Assembly (NCBI GenBank): GCA_018697195.1
Contig: CM031858.1
Coordinates: forward strand, 109,182,944-109,246,943
Direction of reading: 5' to 3'
DNA length: 64,000 nt
DNA from: Certhia americana
Taxonomy: Eukaryota > Chordata > Aves > Passeriformes > Certhiidae
Positions within the stretch are counted from its first letter, which is position 1, and the number at the start of each line of letters is the position of its first letter. This document shows positions 1 through 12,750 of the stretch, one piece after another. A program made the position numbers and the translations under genes. The notes beneath the pieces were generated by a model, which saw nothing but the letters and a program-made list of their open reading frames with translations, did not search any database and had not been told where the DNA came from.

Positions 1-2984
1 TGTTATATATCATACAATATAATTTAATGTAGTTAGCATACAATAACCTAAAAAGTAAAACCTGTGATTTAAAATATGGCATCCTGAAAGAGAGAGGAAT
101 GAAATCCATCCCTCCTTTTCCACCAATATATGCTGTGAGCAGGGGTTGTGCAAATTTATATCACGTTGGTACCATTTTGTTCACATAAAAGCTGACAGAA
201 AAAGCTTAGTCAGAAGGGGCAAAGAACCCTGCTTTAGCTCTATTGACAACAGGGAGCTTGCAATGAGGAAGAATTTGAAGTTAATAAGAGCTACATGCAC
301 ATATCAAAGACAGACCCCCTTAAGCATACTGCTAAGGCAGGAGTGTGTTTAACTATAATGGCATTATAAAGCTAAGCCATAAAAGCAGTCACCCCACTGA
401 CTAACATGAAATATTAGGTTGGTGGGATAAATCACATCTTATGCTTAATTCACTGGTAAATTGCATTAGAGGTATACAGTGTGGGAGCAGAGAATGCACA
501 CTGAGTATAAAGCCTTGTTCTATCACTTAATTTCCTGGAATACTGAAAACAGTTCTTTGAAATTTGCTGGTGTGTGAAATCCTCATACCTACACAATACT
601 ATGGCCTATTACAAAAAGAGCACCTCATTATCACATCACAAAGTATGCTAGCAGAAGAAAACCGTCGTCCTCTTGCATTTCACACAGCCACCCCATTTGT
701 TTAGACATATTCAATGCCAACATTTCTGAGTCAATGTCTGGAAATGTTTATAATTGAATGACCATAAATTTTTTACAAAGGGCTCTGGGAGGGCAGATGT
801 GCTGGGATAAAACCAAGTGTTTAGAACAATGTTCAGAAATCTGTGAAGACAACGTGTTCAGCATCGCCAAGGTCAGTTGTATTTATTTGCCTCCACCCGC
901 CCTTCTTTTTTTACACTTACATCTTTCACTGATAAAGGTCTGAGCACTGTGGCAATGGTTCAGAAACCAAAACTGAGGGCCCCACCATGTCTGCTCTGGA
1001 GTTAAATCAGAATCTATTTCAGCTCTAAATGGCTTTCAATTGCAGCAGATGTTTAAGTCTGTGTTATCTATAACTTTGTCATCTATTAGGTATTTTAACT
1101 AAAGTTGTTCTAAGAATAGCAAAAAGGGTGTAATATCCAGGGCAGAGCAGGCCCTAAAATGTAAGTTGTAAGCCCCACACCTTAGGAATGCAAGTAGAAA
1201 GACAAGACTAATAACGCTGTGACCCTGAGATCATCAGCATTCACATCAAAGAGAGAATGGTGCCATTAAAATTTCAGAGTCTCAGCTTCTGTGTGGTTTA
1301 AAAACCTTGTGTGTCTTCCTTTTCATTTATTTGTTTGCTGTTGCTCCAACTCTATGTTTTTTTTAGCTTATTGCAGTAAATATCAGGACCAGAATCAGCA
1401 GTGTGGGATACTTCAACTTCTGCTCTGTAAATTTCATGCTTTGTACAGGACAATGACTAAAGATGACAAATATTTTCTAAGTTGTCACATACAATCACCC
1501 ATCTTCATACCCTGGTTTTATGTTTTTCTAAGGACTGTGGTAACAGATGTTTATGTGGTATAAATGAACAGATCAATTTTCTCACACCTGTGATGACTAG
1601 CATTAAGGAAGTTTACTTGCATTTGGCTTGATACCTGACCTTTACCTGTCATTCTCTACTACATCAAGTTACCATACTTCCATATCAATGTTCCTAGATT
1701 TTATTATAATCTAACTATGGCATATTTCTTGAGAAAGATTAAAAAACTTCCCTTTTAAGTTTAATTTTATTTTACAATGATGCTACAAATTTGATCTTTC
1801 ACTACTTCTTAATAATATTTTCTTTTAAGACTAGGAAGATACAGACGTTCAAGGGGTTTTCCGTAAAAAAACATTTATTTTAAAGCAAAGACACTATTAA
1901 TGGTGTTTACACATCAACTTTATAACTAGAATGCTAGCTAAGTCAACAAACAGTGTTTATATTGACTATTGTGGATTTAATACACTGGCATCTAAGCATA
2001 TTTATATAATGTTAGGATTGATTTATGATAATCTTTCCTGTTGCTTGCTACGTCCCTACTGCTCACCATAAACTCAGCTGATCAGAACAGTGATGCTTAG
2101 TGAAAAAAAGTCGTATTTTGTTGAAGAGATTGTTGGGTACTTCCCCCCACTCACCTCACCAAATTTTTTTTCTTCATTGACCTGTTCCTGGTAGTTTAAA
2201 TCTCTTCACAGGAGTGATGTCTTCTGTGAATTCCTTGATAAACCCAACACGGACAATGCACCTTTGGAGATCGTTCACCGCTCAGTCTTGTTTGGCTTGA
2301 TGGGCAAATGGCTTACAACCTCCTCATATTTCCTAAAAGTTAGAACACAGCAGCACTAAGAGGCTCAGGAGTAGCAGTTTGACCAATCAATACATGTAAA
2401 TGGGCCAGATAATCAGCTCAGGTGTATCTTCAAACCAGTCTCAGCATTTCACGTATTCATTATTCACATTTCCTTGTGGTACCTGCCATGTGGAAGGAGA
2501 AGAACCTGGTTATTTCATGGTCTGCTTCAGTTAGACGCAGAATTTCACTATATACACTGCTAGAAAGCAGATGCTTTTGAAGAGTGAGACAGACAACTGT
2601 AGGCATCAGAACTGCGTAATTCAGTAGCTCTTTTAGGAATAAATAATGAAGATGCACTCAAGAATAAATGTCAGCCAGGAAATAATTGTTGGATTTTTAA
2701 AAGATACTGTTTTCAGCATGCCTCACGTGTATGTCACAGACTTTTTGATCCATTCCAGTATAAATGCACGACTTTATCCAGTGGAAATTTCAGAAAACAC
2801 ATCTTAGTATGTTATATACATAATTATATACAGTGGCAACATCATTTTGAGACTGGACTGACTGACAGGCAGTTGATAAGACACTATATTTTGTTTTGCT
2901 CAGATCCCATGGTTTGGAGCCCCCTCAGCTCAATCAAATATAATGTCTACATAGAGCTAAATAGTGGTCATTTCTACCTCTAGA
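1..2984. other. AT-rich intergenic or intronic spacer, no gene seen
   Basis: The short open frames here are below 100 codons and show no recognisable domain. Sequence around 2200-2600 is a little richer in G and C than its surroundings but matches no repeat family I know. There is no CpG cluster and no convincing exon. Confidence 0.6.
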
Positions 2985-3120
2985 AGCCTCCACACTGCTG
3001 TTAAAGTACAGGACACACTGGGCAATTAGCAGCTCCCTTTCTCCAGCAGTGGAGTAATTATCATATCAATTAATAAAAGCCTGCCAAAGACTCTGCAGTT
3101 AAAATAAAGTTACTTGGGAA
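2985..3120. promoter_or_regulatory. Candidate conserved noncoding element
   Basis: A compact stretch of balanced composition sits in AT-rich DNA. It carries homeodomain-type cores (CAATTAG near 3023, TAATTA at 3055-3060, AATTAAT near 3068) between non-repetitive sequence, the usual look of vertebrate developmental enhancers. There is no open frame. This is inference from texture; conservation cannot be measured here. Confidence 0.22.
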
Positions 3121-4249
3121 AAGGTCTGTTCCCACATTCTGGATGAATGTCTCAGTATCCCAAATGATTATAATAATTTTTTTTTTCAGTTTCTTTTTCT
3201 GTTACACTAAAACTGTGCTGTTTGGGGGTTTAAAAAAAGGAATAATAATATAAAATAGAATCTCCCACTGAGCTTGTCACCTTGGTCTCCCAACATCTCT
3301 TTGAAATACATCAAGTAATAGCACTGACAGCTTTAACTTTACATCTCTCCTTTGAGATTTTTTTAAATGTTAGTTTTCTGGTTTACGTTTCTTCTGCTGA
3401 ATCTGTTGTTGCAGCCAACTTCTGTCTTTTGTTTGGAGCTTTCTGCTTAGTTTTGCATCTAAGTTTCACTTCTAATTTATTCCTATATAGCTCTAGCTCC
3501 CCAGTGCTGCCTGAGGACATGGAAAGATGATACAGTACCATTAGTGTATTAATGTACAATAATACTGAGCTTATAGTATCAAAGTAATCCTCATTGATTG
3601 GTGTCTCCAAAGACATGAAACACAGAACAACATTAAGCAGTACAGTTTGCCTCCAGCAAAAGTTTTAGCTGCAATTACACTGCCAGGGACCACCTCAGTA
3701 GCTGCATTTTGGAGGGCGAGGGACATCAGAGTAGCCTTCTTGTTCAGGGCAAAGTAGCTACTTTTTCTTCTGTGTCTACAGAAGTGCGGCCACGGCAGCT
3801 CATGGAATAAATTCATTACATCAGTACAGCTTACTTACCATGGCTAGGGTTATTTGTGGTTTGGTTTTGGCTTTTTATCCCATGTTTATTAATTTATATT
3901 TTTCTCATCTATTTTCATCTATTTTCTATTTATATATGCCCTTTGTCCCTCCATTTTTGTCCTTCTCTCAGCCCACAAGAAACGTTTTAATTACAGCTGC
4001 ACAAAAGACAGTAGTATCAACCATATCTTGAATCTTTTGGTCATCTATAGATTTTAATCAGTCAAAATTAGCCAGAAAGATAATCCCAAAGAAGTCCCAT
4101 TCTTTCTGCTCCTGGATAAGATATGGAACGGAAAGAAATGGTTACAAATATTCAATATTTTTATAGGCAAATCAAATACCTTTAAAACCAATACTATTTT
4201 AGAGAAAGGAGACAACTTTAGTTTCCAGAGCAGCCCCATGTCAGGAGGA
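3121..4249. other. Spacer with pyrimidine-rich patch
   Basis: No gene is called. From about 3280 to 3816 the plus strand is T/C-rich. Its complement gives two overlapping minus-strand open frames of roughly 80 codons (3383-3616 and 3571-3816) with coding-looking composition, including the string NKRQKLAATTDSAEET. They have no recognised domain and may be a compositional effect; see findings. Confidence 0.4.
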
Positions 4250-4685
4250 AATCCCTAGAGAATGTGTGGTTGACAACAATTTGTACATCAGACCAGGGAG
4301 CAGCAAGACTGTCAGTGTCACAGGTTTCAACAAGCTGGGAATCCAGGGTGACAAAACATCTGGCATGGAAGAAAAGTCATCCTCATAGGAAGCAGCCTTA
4401 TGATATACTTTAGCAAGGAGAGCAGAGCATATCCAGTGGTGCTATCAGAGTCACCAATGACCCAACCCAGTGATTTCTTGGGATGAGGCAGGCCTGAGGT
4501 CAAGCTGGAAAGTCAAGTCAGAAGGTAAGGATGAGCAATGCATTTGGCAAGCATAACTACAACATGGGTCCTTTAGGACCAAGGGGAGGATCTGCATATA
4601 AATGAAGGAAAGGGGAGTGATGAGCAAGGCTTATACCAGCTCACCCTACAGACATGCTTAGCAACTACCTGATCCCACAACTACT
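4250..4685. other. Unclassified block richer in G and C, possibly an old interspersed repeat
   Basis: This block has a purine-leaning, less AT-rich composition with sharp contrast to both sides, as expected of an old LTR or other mobile-element insertion. I cannot match it to CR1 or to the LTR at 43.8 kb, and I see no terminal repeats. The call rests on composition only. Confidence 0.25.
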
Positions 4686-5039
4686 ATGCCCTGCCAAAGT
4701 TTCTACAGCACAATGATATCTCCACATTTTCTTAACTACTCCCATTTAGGAACACCTGAATATAGACTGAGTATAGACGGTACTATTTCAGTTAAAGATG
4801 TAAATCATAATGGAGTGTCAAATGCAGTTATCAACACAGATGTCTATAACAATCAGACTTATAGTCTTGTCAATAGGAAAAGAAATTTTATGAACACCTT
4901 GCCGTTCTTGAAACCGTGTTGACTGGCATTAAAATAATGTTTTCAATTTCCATTTATTTTGGGTCAGAGTCCTTAATTTAGACTTCCACTATTTTGCATA
5001 ATTTTCATTAATCTTCCATTACTGATGTCAATATACAGA
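4686..5039. other. Spacer, nothing recognised
   Basis: A 78-codon plus-strand open frame at 4686-4922 has no domain and no supporting context. Nothing else is visible in this stretch. Confidence 0.5.
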
Positions 5040-7550
5040 GCTCTAAGTCACTCCTTTTCCCAATCTAATGTTAGAATTATGTTGACCATCCTCTAATACC
5101 CTTAAATTCTGACAGTTTTCCAGAATTTTTGAAGGTGGCAGTAGGAAGGGTCCTGTGTAACAATCATCTAGTTTTCTGGAAAGAATAAAAGAGCTCTTAA
5201 ACCAGTTAATTTTCCCCATACATACAGCCATATGTTCCCACATCACATGCTGCATCATGTGCTACAGCTGGTCATCTTAAATCTTGCAAACATTCCATCC
5301 CTTTACTCACAGTTTTTTCCACTGATAAGCAAAAACTTAACACTTTCTTCTATAGAAAGAAGATCTCATGCTGACTTCTACTTCCTGCCTTTTACTCTGC
5401 ACTCTGGAAAGTTATTACTTGTTGATTAGATATTCAGTCTATTGCAGGTGGGATCTTTTCCACAGCATCCCAAAAAGGATGACCATGATTAGTAGAGTTC
5501 TTCTACTAGGAATTTTGTATTTTGAGAAATTTTCATTGCCACCTTTCTCTTCAAGCATGTTTAATTATTTGTCGATATGAGTGCCAGGACTTCATACTTC
5601 ACATGAAAATATCAGCAAATTCTAACCTCTGCACACAACCAATACTCTGTCCAATGCTCAAATCTCTTATCAACCTTGCTCTAGACATCCTTCTAAGAAT
5701 CAGAAGATGTTTTGTTTCCTCTCTTTCTCACAACATATCTTGAAGCATGTTTTGTGTTTCAGCAGCCTGCAATCCTCCATTATTTTTCAGATCTACTGGA
5801 AAGAGACTAGCATGCTTCTCATGTTCCAAAGACTTAGTTGTTTCAATCTTTCAGAAATTCAACAGGCTTCTAGAACTTCACATGTCTAACATTAGGTGTA
5901 GTATGCCAGATCACAGTTACCTTTGTCTGTCATCTCACTCTCTGAAGACAACTGTCTGCTCCTAAGTACTTGCCATCTGATGAGTCTTCTCTAGATTTCT
6001 ATCCATGAAAAGTGATCAATCCTTCACAAACTTGAAAAAAGCCCTGCAATGATTAAGGAAGAAGGAATGGAGTTTACTGCATTTTTTCTTTGTGCAGCCT
6101 TGTTTGGCATTGCTCTAAAAGCTGACAGCTGTTACTTCAGGTAATTTCATAACCTTGATGTTCTGATTATTTCTGGAAAAGATCTTTTATCCTGCTATTC
6201 TTCTCACAACACTGTCAAGAATTGAACTCATCTGCCTTCTGCCTGAATTGGTGCTGGATAATTCATTTTTTATCTTTTGTGAGGTTCATCTTTTATCTCA
6301 GTCCATTCAAATGATTCATCTTCATGACTTCATGAAGTGCTGAGAGGTGATTCAGAACTGAGAAGTCTGAGTTTCCCAATGAAGGAGCTGCTCTTACTTC
6401 AAGTCTAACTCTGTCTTTAAGACTATAAGCTTGAGGTGTAACTAGCCAAGAGACAAATGCATTTGTTGATTAAGTAACAGTAACGAGAAGCAAATAAACC
6501 AACTCTAAAATCAATATCTTAAATAAATGTATTAATATTTCAAAACTCAGTTAGTAGTTTTTCATACCATAAGAATATTTTAAATGTATGAATTTTTATT
6601 GTGAATAATAATTATTACTGAATCACAAACCCATCAACCTTCCCATCTACACCTCTTAGAACTGGTGTCCTATCCATCTTCACTTCATCCTTCCACTCCA
6701 AGTTGCTTGAGCATCAGCTTAATGGAGTGGATAGTTCAAGGAGTTTTCCCTTTGGTGCTCCAAAGGTCTTGGATCCACAGTTCCATTCCCAGCTACAGGT
6801 GTCCAAAATCATACTTGCTAAAGATTCAGCCTCCTTCGTTCTTTACATGACTTTTTATCTTGTTTAAAATTTCTTCAGTTTCTGGGATGACTTTTTTTCC
6901 CTGTTCTCACCTCAAGTACTATGTCTGAACTCCTTCCCAACAGACAACACCTCACTTTTTTTTTTTCTCCTTAGGGGAGTACCTGTTCAAATCAGTGCAC
7001 ACGTTAAGCCTAACAAGTGCCCTCAATGACTCCAAAGATTGTCATCTTTGGGTTTCAGCAGCTGTCCTTCGATGCTGCTCAATAACTTTGATCTGATCCT
7101 GTGATAGAAGTCTCAACTTCTCAGCCATGTTTAAGATGTGGAGGGGAAGTGGCTAAAGGGATTAAATTGCTTTCTTTTTTTTTTTTTTTTTTATCAGTTT
7201 GTGTCAGCTGTCTCAAGAGGAGTCCTATCTGAAAGCTTCCATTTTCCTCCACTATTCTCAGCCTTTGTCTGCTGCTGTAGGAAAGCTTAAAGCACTCCAT
7301 CTATCACTTTCCTTAGACAACCCTTACCAGCATCTCCTAAAACAATTTGCAAATACATTTTCTTCCTCATTCACATTATCTGGAAAGAATGTTTCCTTAC
7401 CACTTTCCTCCATACACTGTTGTTCTCTGGAGGCACATCCCTCTACAGCTACTCCCTAATTGCTGCCTCAATGAGCCATGCAGCTTTACTGGCCCATGGA
7501 GCTCAAAACCATGAGACAATTCAGTTATGACATTTGCTTCCAGGGAACCT
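5040..7550 (-). pseudogene. Candidate decayed coding region of unknown identity
   Basis: The plus strand is visibly T/C-rich over this interval, so the minus strand is purine-rich and reads as broken but protein-like pieces in N-to-C order. A 28-codon open stretch starts at an ATG (7128 down to about 7045) and contains KVIEQHRRTAAETQ. The frame at 6891-6838 reads VIPETEEILNKIKSHVKN. A one-base frame change near 6835 then opens about 40 codons (to 6717) with KEAESLASMILD. At 6323-6273 the frame reads EDESFEWTEIKDEPHKR and then meets a stop. At 5852-5730 a 41-codon stretch includes DLKNNGGLQAAETQNML. Stops and frame changes lie between the pieces, and an A18 run (minus sense) at 7175-7192 interrupts the upper part. 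The composition resembles a low-complexity, Lys/Glu/Ser-rich nuclear protein, but I cannot name it. It could be a retrocopy, a unitary pseudogene, or chance produced by purine-rich DNA. Confidence 0.28.
7175..7192. repeat. Poly-T run (T18)
   Basis: Eighteen consecutive T, followed by ATCAG. It lies inside the candidate decayed coding block, where it reads as poly-A on the minus strand. It could mark an insertion within the block or the end of one piece. Confidence 0.9.
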
Positions 7551-10148
7551 CACTTCATCCAATTAATCTGAAATGGGAGACCTAAAATCAGCATTGAGAA
7601 GTTAATTGATAATTTTTATTGACAGTGAAATATTCACTTTTCAGGTATCTCTAAAGGTTTTCTGATAGCACTTGATAGAAGCAAAATGAAAGCACATTTA
7701 TATGAGCACCGGAAAACAGATAAGAAAAAGAGAATTTTTTTTTGAAGTCCGAGCCCGGGAGACAGAAGATGCCACTACAGAATCTGTGAAATAATGTCCC
7801 CTCTAAATTGCACTGAACCACGAACAGCTTTAATAATCTAAAATGCTCCCATTTTATGACATGGACTGGAGCTATCAGCTTACTTCACAGAAAGTAATGT
7901 GAGGCCTTCTCAGGTCACTAAGGTACACTATGGACATAGGCAGGAGAATACAGTCCATATATTTCCTGTGTGCACATCAATTTATCTATCTTTAGTACCT
8001 GATTACCAAACCATTAACTGAAATCTATACAGGAAAAAAACATGCCTGATAACATAAAGTAACTGAAAGAGACAACAAGTATGATAACAATTTCCTTGTC
8101 TGAATTACCTCTGGCAACCAACTATATTCTGCTCTGGTAGTTAGTACCTGTGGTCACAACCACCCTTCAGATGAGCCTTTCAAAATGGGTTTCACTAGGA
8201 TTAAGGGTAAGGAGAAACTCTTTGGGGAGTTTATTGATTCTGTTCAGTTGATTCAGTTCCTATTTTACTGACACTCATATCACATAAAGATTTTTTATCT
8301 TCCTAAAAAAATGTGTTTTCTGACCTTGCTCATTCTGTGGAGAGCTTGATTTGGACAACACTTGTTGTGGCACAGATAGTCTTCTGATTTTTCATCCTTT
8401 GTTGATTCAGCTGAGAATGTTACCATGTGCAAAACAGTATTTTGTCAACGCAGCAAGGAGATGCTGGTAAATGTTATGTGAACTGAATTATTTTTGGTAA
8501 GAAGTACATTTGGTCTTTCATAAAAGGAACAGAATTGATAAACAGCTGTAGCAGTCCTAAGGTTTATATTAGGATACAGCTCTCAGATTACTTTCAGCAA
8601 AATTAAAAGTCCATAAATATGTAGAATAATAAACAGATTTTATTGGAATTAAACCTCCATAATATTCATCAAACCTTGAAAGGCGTGGTAAGGGTAAGTA
8701 ATGTTAACATTAGAGTGAAATTATAAAAGAGAAGATCATAGATTGTTATATAAAGAAGTACATAGTTTGAAACCACAAAAAGAAATATCTAAACTAATCA
8801 GTGTTACTGTATAATATTGTATATGCTTAGCTTTTTCCATAAATTGCTTGTTATTTAAATTTTTGTTCACAAACTTGAACAACAAACAATTCTCTTAATA
8901 AGACACATAATATGTGAATCAATAACTTATGTGAAATCTTTCCTGCCCAGTAATAATATTGATATCCATGAGCAACTTACTGAAATTACCATGCTATTTA
9001 ACACCAGATGCTCAGGCAGGGATGCATCTAGAATTGTTTGCAACAGGCCTACCATGATGTGTTTCCACTACAGCAAAAACAAGGAACATAGCTCTGGAAT
9101 TGATTTTAACTAAAGTTTACTCAGAGTTATATGCAGGAACTAAAGTGAATGTGCTGAAAATTGCCCAAGCAAAAAAAAAAAGAAAAAATATATAGAAACT
9201 GCAATAAATTTATATTCTTACTTCATCATAGAAGAGTAACATGAAAAAGATGAAAAAGCAGATATTTTTTATCTAGTATGTTTTACTTCTGAATGTTTAC
9301 ACAAATCCAAATAAAAGTAATTTTTTTTCCTAAAGGGATGATTTTCTGTGTGATCATTCATTGTCTGTGCTGATTTACAGGACAGAACATGTCAATCCTA
9401 TCAGCAAGTCACTTTGGTGCGTGTGCACAGTACAAGCTGCCTGTGAAGTGCTGCCTGTGCCACTGGATTTAAAAAGCAGAGCAGCTTCAGGAGTTTTTAT
9501 GTCTGCATGACTGCTGGCTAGGGATTTGAACAGAAAAGAAAGCTGCAACAGGAAATTGGTTTGGACAAGAAGAGCTTCTGTACATAATTCTTATTAATTT
9601 GAAGAAGAAATGCAGTCTTTTAAAAATAACAACAAAAAAAAGATAGTGTGATGGCTTACTCAATATGGTTATTGCTATGGGATTCAGCCCCATTTTCTAA
9701 GGATTAGAACTGACTTCCTAGCATTGCCTATTTACTGGGAACAGAATTGCTGTAATTCTTCCTTTTAGAGACAAGGCGCGTAAAGAACAAAAGGAATATC
9801 AGAAGAGTGAAGCTCTCTTTTTCCCAATACACAGAAGACATGCATTAGAGCTCCAAGGGGGGAAAAGTGGCTCCATTTCAATGTTGTTGAACCTTTATTT
9901 TGCATTTGAATTGAGTTTTGGTCAGGAAATTTTAACTTTATACGGAAGGAAAGAGAGTACAAGTTACTGATTTAAATTTAGTACAGGACATGCAATTTTA
10001 CTTAAGTAAAAATAGCTGCTATAAACCACCAAATTAAAATTTGTACTCTGGGATGATGTCGAAAGTTTTTATTTCTTTCTCTTCTTAGCTGATAAATCAC
10101 AGTATGTGTTTGCCTTCGTATCTCAATAAAAAATCATGGTTTTAAACT

Positions 10149-10170
10149 CAGGGTGCAGAAAGGCACCCTG
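10149..10170. other. Perfect 8-bp hairpin with 6-base loop
   Basis: CAGGGTGC and GCACCCTG are separated by AGAAAG. No T-run or transcript context supports a function. It is recorded because GC-rich perfect stems are rare in this AT-rich spacer. Confidence 0.5.
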
Positions 10171-11250
10171 TGACTTCTGTGTCAGAGGAAAGCAGGAAAT
10201 ATTTATATTTTATAGACTTTGGGATAACATTTCTATACCATTAATGTATATTTACTCTTAACTTCTTTGGCCCAGCTTGTCAGTAACTTTTGCAGGAGGC
10301 TGAGTGAGAACAGTTTCCGAGACTTTGATTCTATAATTTAATGCTGTGAGGGGCTTTCTTCTAAAAGTGAAAAATCCTTCTCTCCTTTTATTTTGTGTTC
10401 TCTTCTTCAATAATTTTAAATATTTTTATGAATGGCTAGACTTAACATAATATTCAAATAAGTGTCCTTTACCTGGTCATAAAGATAATAGTTTTGGATT
10501 AAAATACTTCCTTTTAACTATATACTGTTAATCTTGTGGGTGATTAATTCTCTTCAAGTGCAATTAACTACTGCTCAAATGGAAAGGTCATAAAAGAATA
10601 GAAGCATAACTGTAGCAGACAATATAAAAAAGCAATAGTTATCCCATTTTTGGACCTGGTATCTAATTTTAAATGTACATGTCTTCACAACCAGCAAAGC
10701 CACGCAGTCCAGTCTTATTTAGTACAAATTTTATCTACTTTCATAGATTTTTTAAAATGTTTTGTAAAAGAAAGAGCTTCCAGAACAGTAATTTAGATGA
10801 AATTACTTTAAAAATGAACGAACATAAAAGATAAACCAGGTAGGTAAAGAAAACACCAAGTAGTCATATGGCAAGCATCATATAAATTGTATAAAATTTG
10901 GGGCATAGCTGGGTGCGGCTCCTCAGGATTATATGGGCTCTTTTAATTATACTAAACTTGTTGTGTTAAGTATAGATGTACATTTAGATATACATTTCCA
11001 GTAGTAGAGTTCCATTCACTCAGAGAAAAACGCTAAAGAAAAATATTAAATATATATTAAATACAGAACTACTGATTTTGAGCACAAACAAGTAATTTAT
11101 GTGCTCCGATAAGAAAGCAACCCCTATAACTCCAGAGAAGTTTATTGATAAAGGTACAAATTGGTTTATTTTTGGGGGTTTTTTTTAGTTATAAATTATT
11201 TTATCTAGTGTAATTAAAGGGAATAAATGAGTCATCTAAGATTACGATAT

Positions 11251-11273
11251 TAGTAATATTCTAAATATTACTA
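11251..11273. repeat. AT-rich perfect inverted repeat (10-bp arms, 3-base loop)
   Basis: TAGTAATATT and AATATTACTA flank CTA. It is AT-only apart from the G/C pair in the arms, so it is probably a by-product of composition. Confidence 0.5.
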
Positions 11274-12048
11274 TATTTATGCAACATTACTATATTATGT
11301 TTAATGTTTGAATATTTTCACAGTTAATATGTCTGATGCTGACCTAAATGCTCACGGGCAATACTAAGCAAATTTTAAGACTAAAAAAATGTTCAGAAGA
11401 AAAAAGAAATTATAGCTTCTGTAAAGAAATACAACATAAACTGACACAAATTGTTTGACTAAGAAAATAATGCAAATATACCATGAAAATAAACAAAAAC
11501 TTGCTTATCTAAAGAACATTAGGTACAAATTGAAATTCCCTTTTTATAGAGGTTAGATTCTGCAAAAGTTTGAGAAGATAGCTTGTCACTATATTTGCTT
11601 ACATTGAAACTATAAATCTTATAAAAGAAAAAGCTACTACTGTTCTTAGAAAGACATATAATTCAGCCCTCAGGTTTTGCAAGACACCTGACTGCACCAG
11701 GCCATAGTCTTATCATTGCTTTGTACACGCACTTTTGGGGAAAGACCAATAAATAATTTTTTTAAATACTCATATCCTCATATTTCTCTCTGGATATTCC
11801 TCTGTTAAGTACCTTTGGAACCATATTTTTTCCATTACTTCTCAGAGGTTGATGGACCATGTTACTAGCTAAGGCAGACCAAATAGTACTCAAATCTTTC
11901 AGTCAGATTCTTCAAGTTTTTTCTAGCACATACTTTATTAAATTATTGATGATACAAAGGTTCAGTGTAATAAAAGTGCTTCAAAAATGTTTCCCTACTT
12001 TTATTACTTGGGAAGAAGCAGATCAATCATTTCTGATCTTTGAGGCCC

Positions 12049-12062
12049 TTTTTTTTTTTTTT
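12049..12062. repeat. Poly-T run (T14)
   Basis: Fourteen consecutive T immediately upstream of the TA-rich foldback. Confidence 0.85.
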
Positions 12063-12069
12063 AACCCTA

Positions 12070-12208
12070 GTGGTCCCTGTACTAATGATACATATATTGA
12101 ATATACATATAATGATATATACATATACATATATATATATATATATACACAAATACATATACATATATGTATATATTATACATATACTGATTATTGTTGT
12201 AGGGACCA
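12070..12208. repeat. TA/CA microsatellite within a short inverted repeat
   Basis: An interrupted (TA)n/(CATA)n tract, with the longest pure TA section near 12130-12147, is bracketed by TGGTCCCT at 12071-12078 and its exact reverse complement AGGGACCA at 12201-12208. The core is itself largely self-complementary, so the whole unit could extrude as a hairpin or cruciform. The long open frames reading through it on both strands are artefacts of the repeat. Confidence 0.8.
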
Positions 12209-12520
12209 GACTTTGAATATGGCCAGACACTGGCCAGTAAAAGCAGTTCTTACTGGGCAGAGACATCTCCAAGCCTGTGGATATTGCCAGCTTGCCTCTC
12301 ATCAGCTCCTGTGTACAACTACATCTGTTGATTCCTTTGACCTTCCTTTCTCCCTCCTCTCAAGACTGACCACTTTTGATTTTGAGTGAATAAAATCTTA
12401 TCTCACAGTATATAAAAAGGCACAGACACAAGCTCAGAGAAGCCTAGCAGTAATAATCTCTGGTTTGGATAGGCAGCATTCCTCACAGTTAACAAATCCA
12501 TAAGTATCTTCTATTTATCT
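12209..12520 (+). mobile_element. Possible LTR fragment (tentative)
   Basis: The block is richer in G and C than its flanks. It carries AATAAA at 12389-12394 and a TATA-like TATAAAA at 12411-12417, followed by a stretch (GCACAGACACAAGCTC) that resembles the start of the R region in avian LTRs. I see no TG...CA ends and no partner LTR. The order of the poly-A signal before the TATA box argues against a simple LTR reading. Confidence 0.25.
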
Positions 12521-12611
12521 GTCTACAAAAGTGATTTTTGCCTCCTTACCCCTCAGCCATAAACTGTACTAGGTGATGGACAGGTAAATTTCCTTTCCAA
12601 GCAACAGCCTT

Positions 12612-12750
12612 TCTTCACACAATGATAGAATGCTCCAGGTTGGAAAGGACCATAAGGATCATCTGCTGCCTGCTGCCTCCTTTCCCCAATGTGCCAGGCA
12701 CATATCACTAGAGCAGGTTGCTCAGAGCCTCGTGTCGTGCATAGTCCTTT
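12612..12750 (-). mobile_element. CR1 retrotransposon, 3' end fragment
   Basis: Read on the minus strand this is the 3' untranslated end of a CR1 LINE. The plus-strand text begins with the reversed terminal motif (GATAGAATG), continues with GGTTGGAAAGGACC and then shows CACTAGAGCAGGTTGCTCA, all hallmarks of the avian CR1 3' end. The element is short (about 140 bp), as most CR1 copies are because of 5' truncation, and clearly diverged. Open frames crossing it in either direction are not genes. Confidence 0.85.

Larger units (their letters stand above)
7551..12048. other. AT-rich spacer, no gene seen
   Basis: About 4.5 kb without a recognisable gene or element. Short features within it are an A11 run near 9171, a perfect 8-bp hairpin at 10149-10170 and a perfect 10-bp palindromic arm pair at 11251-11273. 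Open frames are all below 70 codons. Confidence 0.6.

Noticed and set aside
11859..12389. 176-codon plus-strand open frame
   Set aside because: It runs through the TA microsatellite (Tyr/Ile repeat) and has no domain; chance reading of a repeat.
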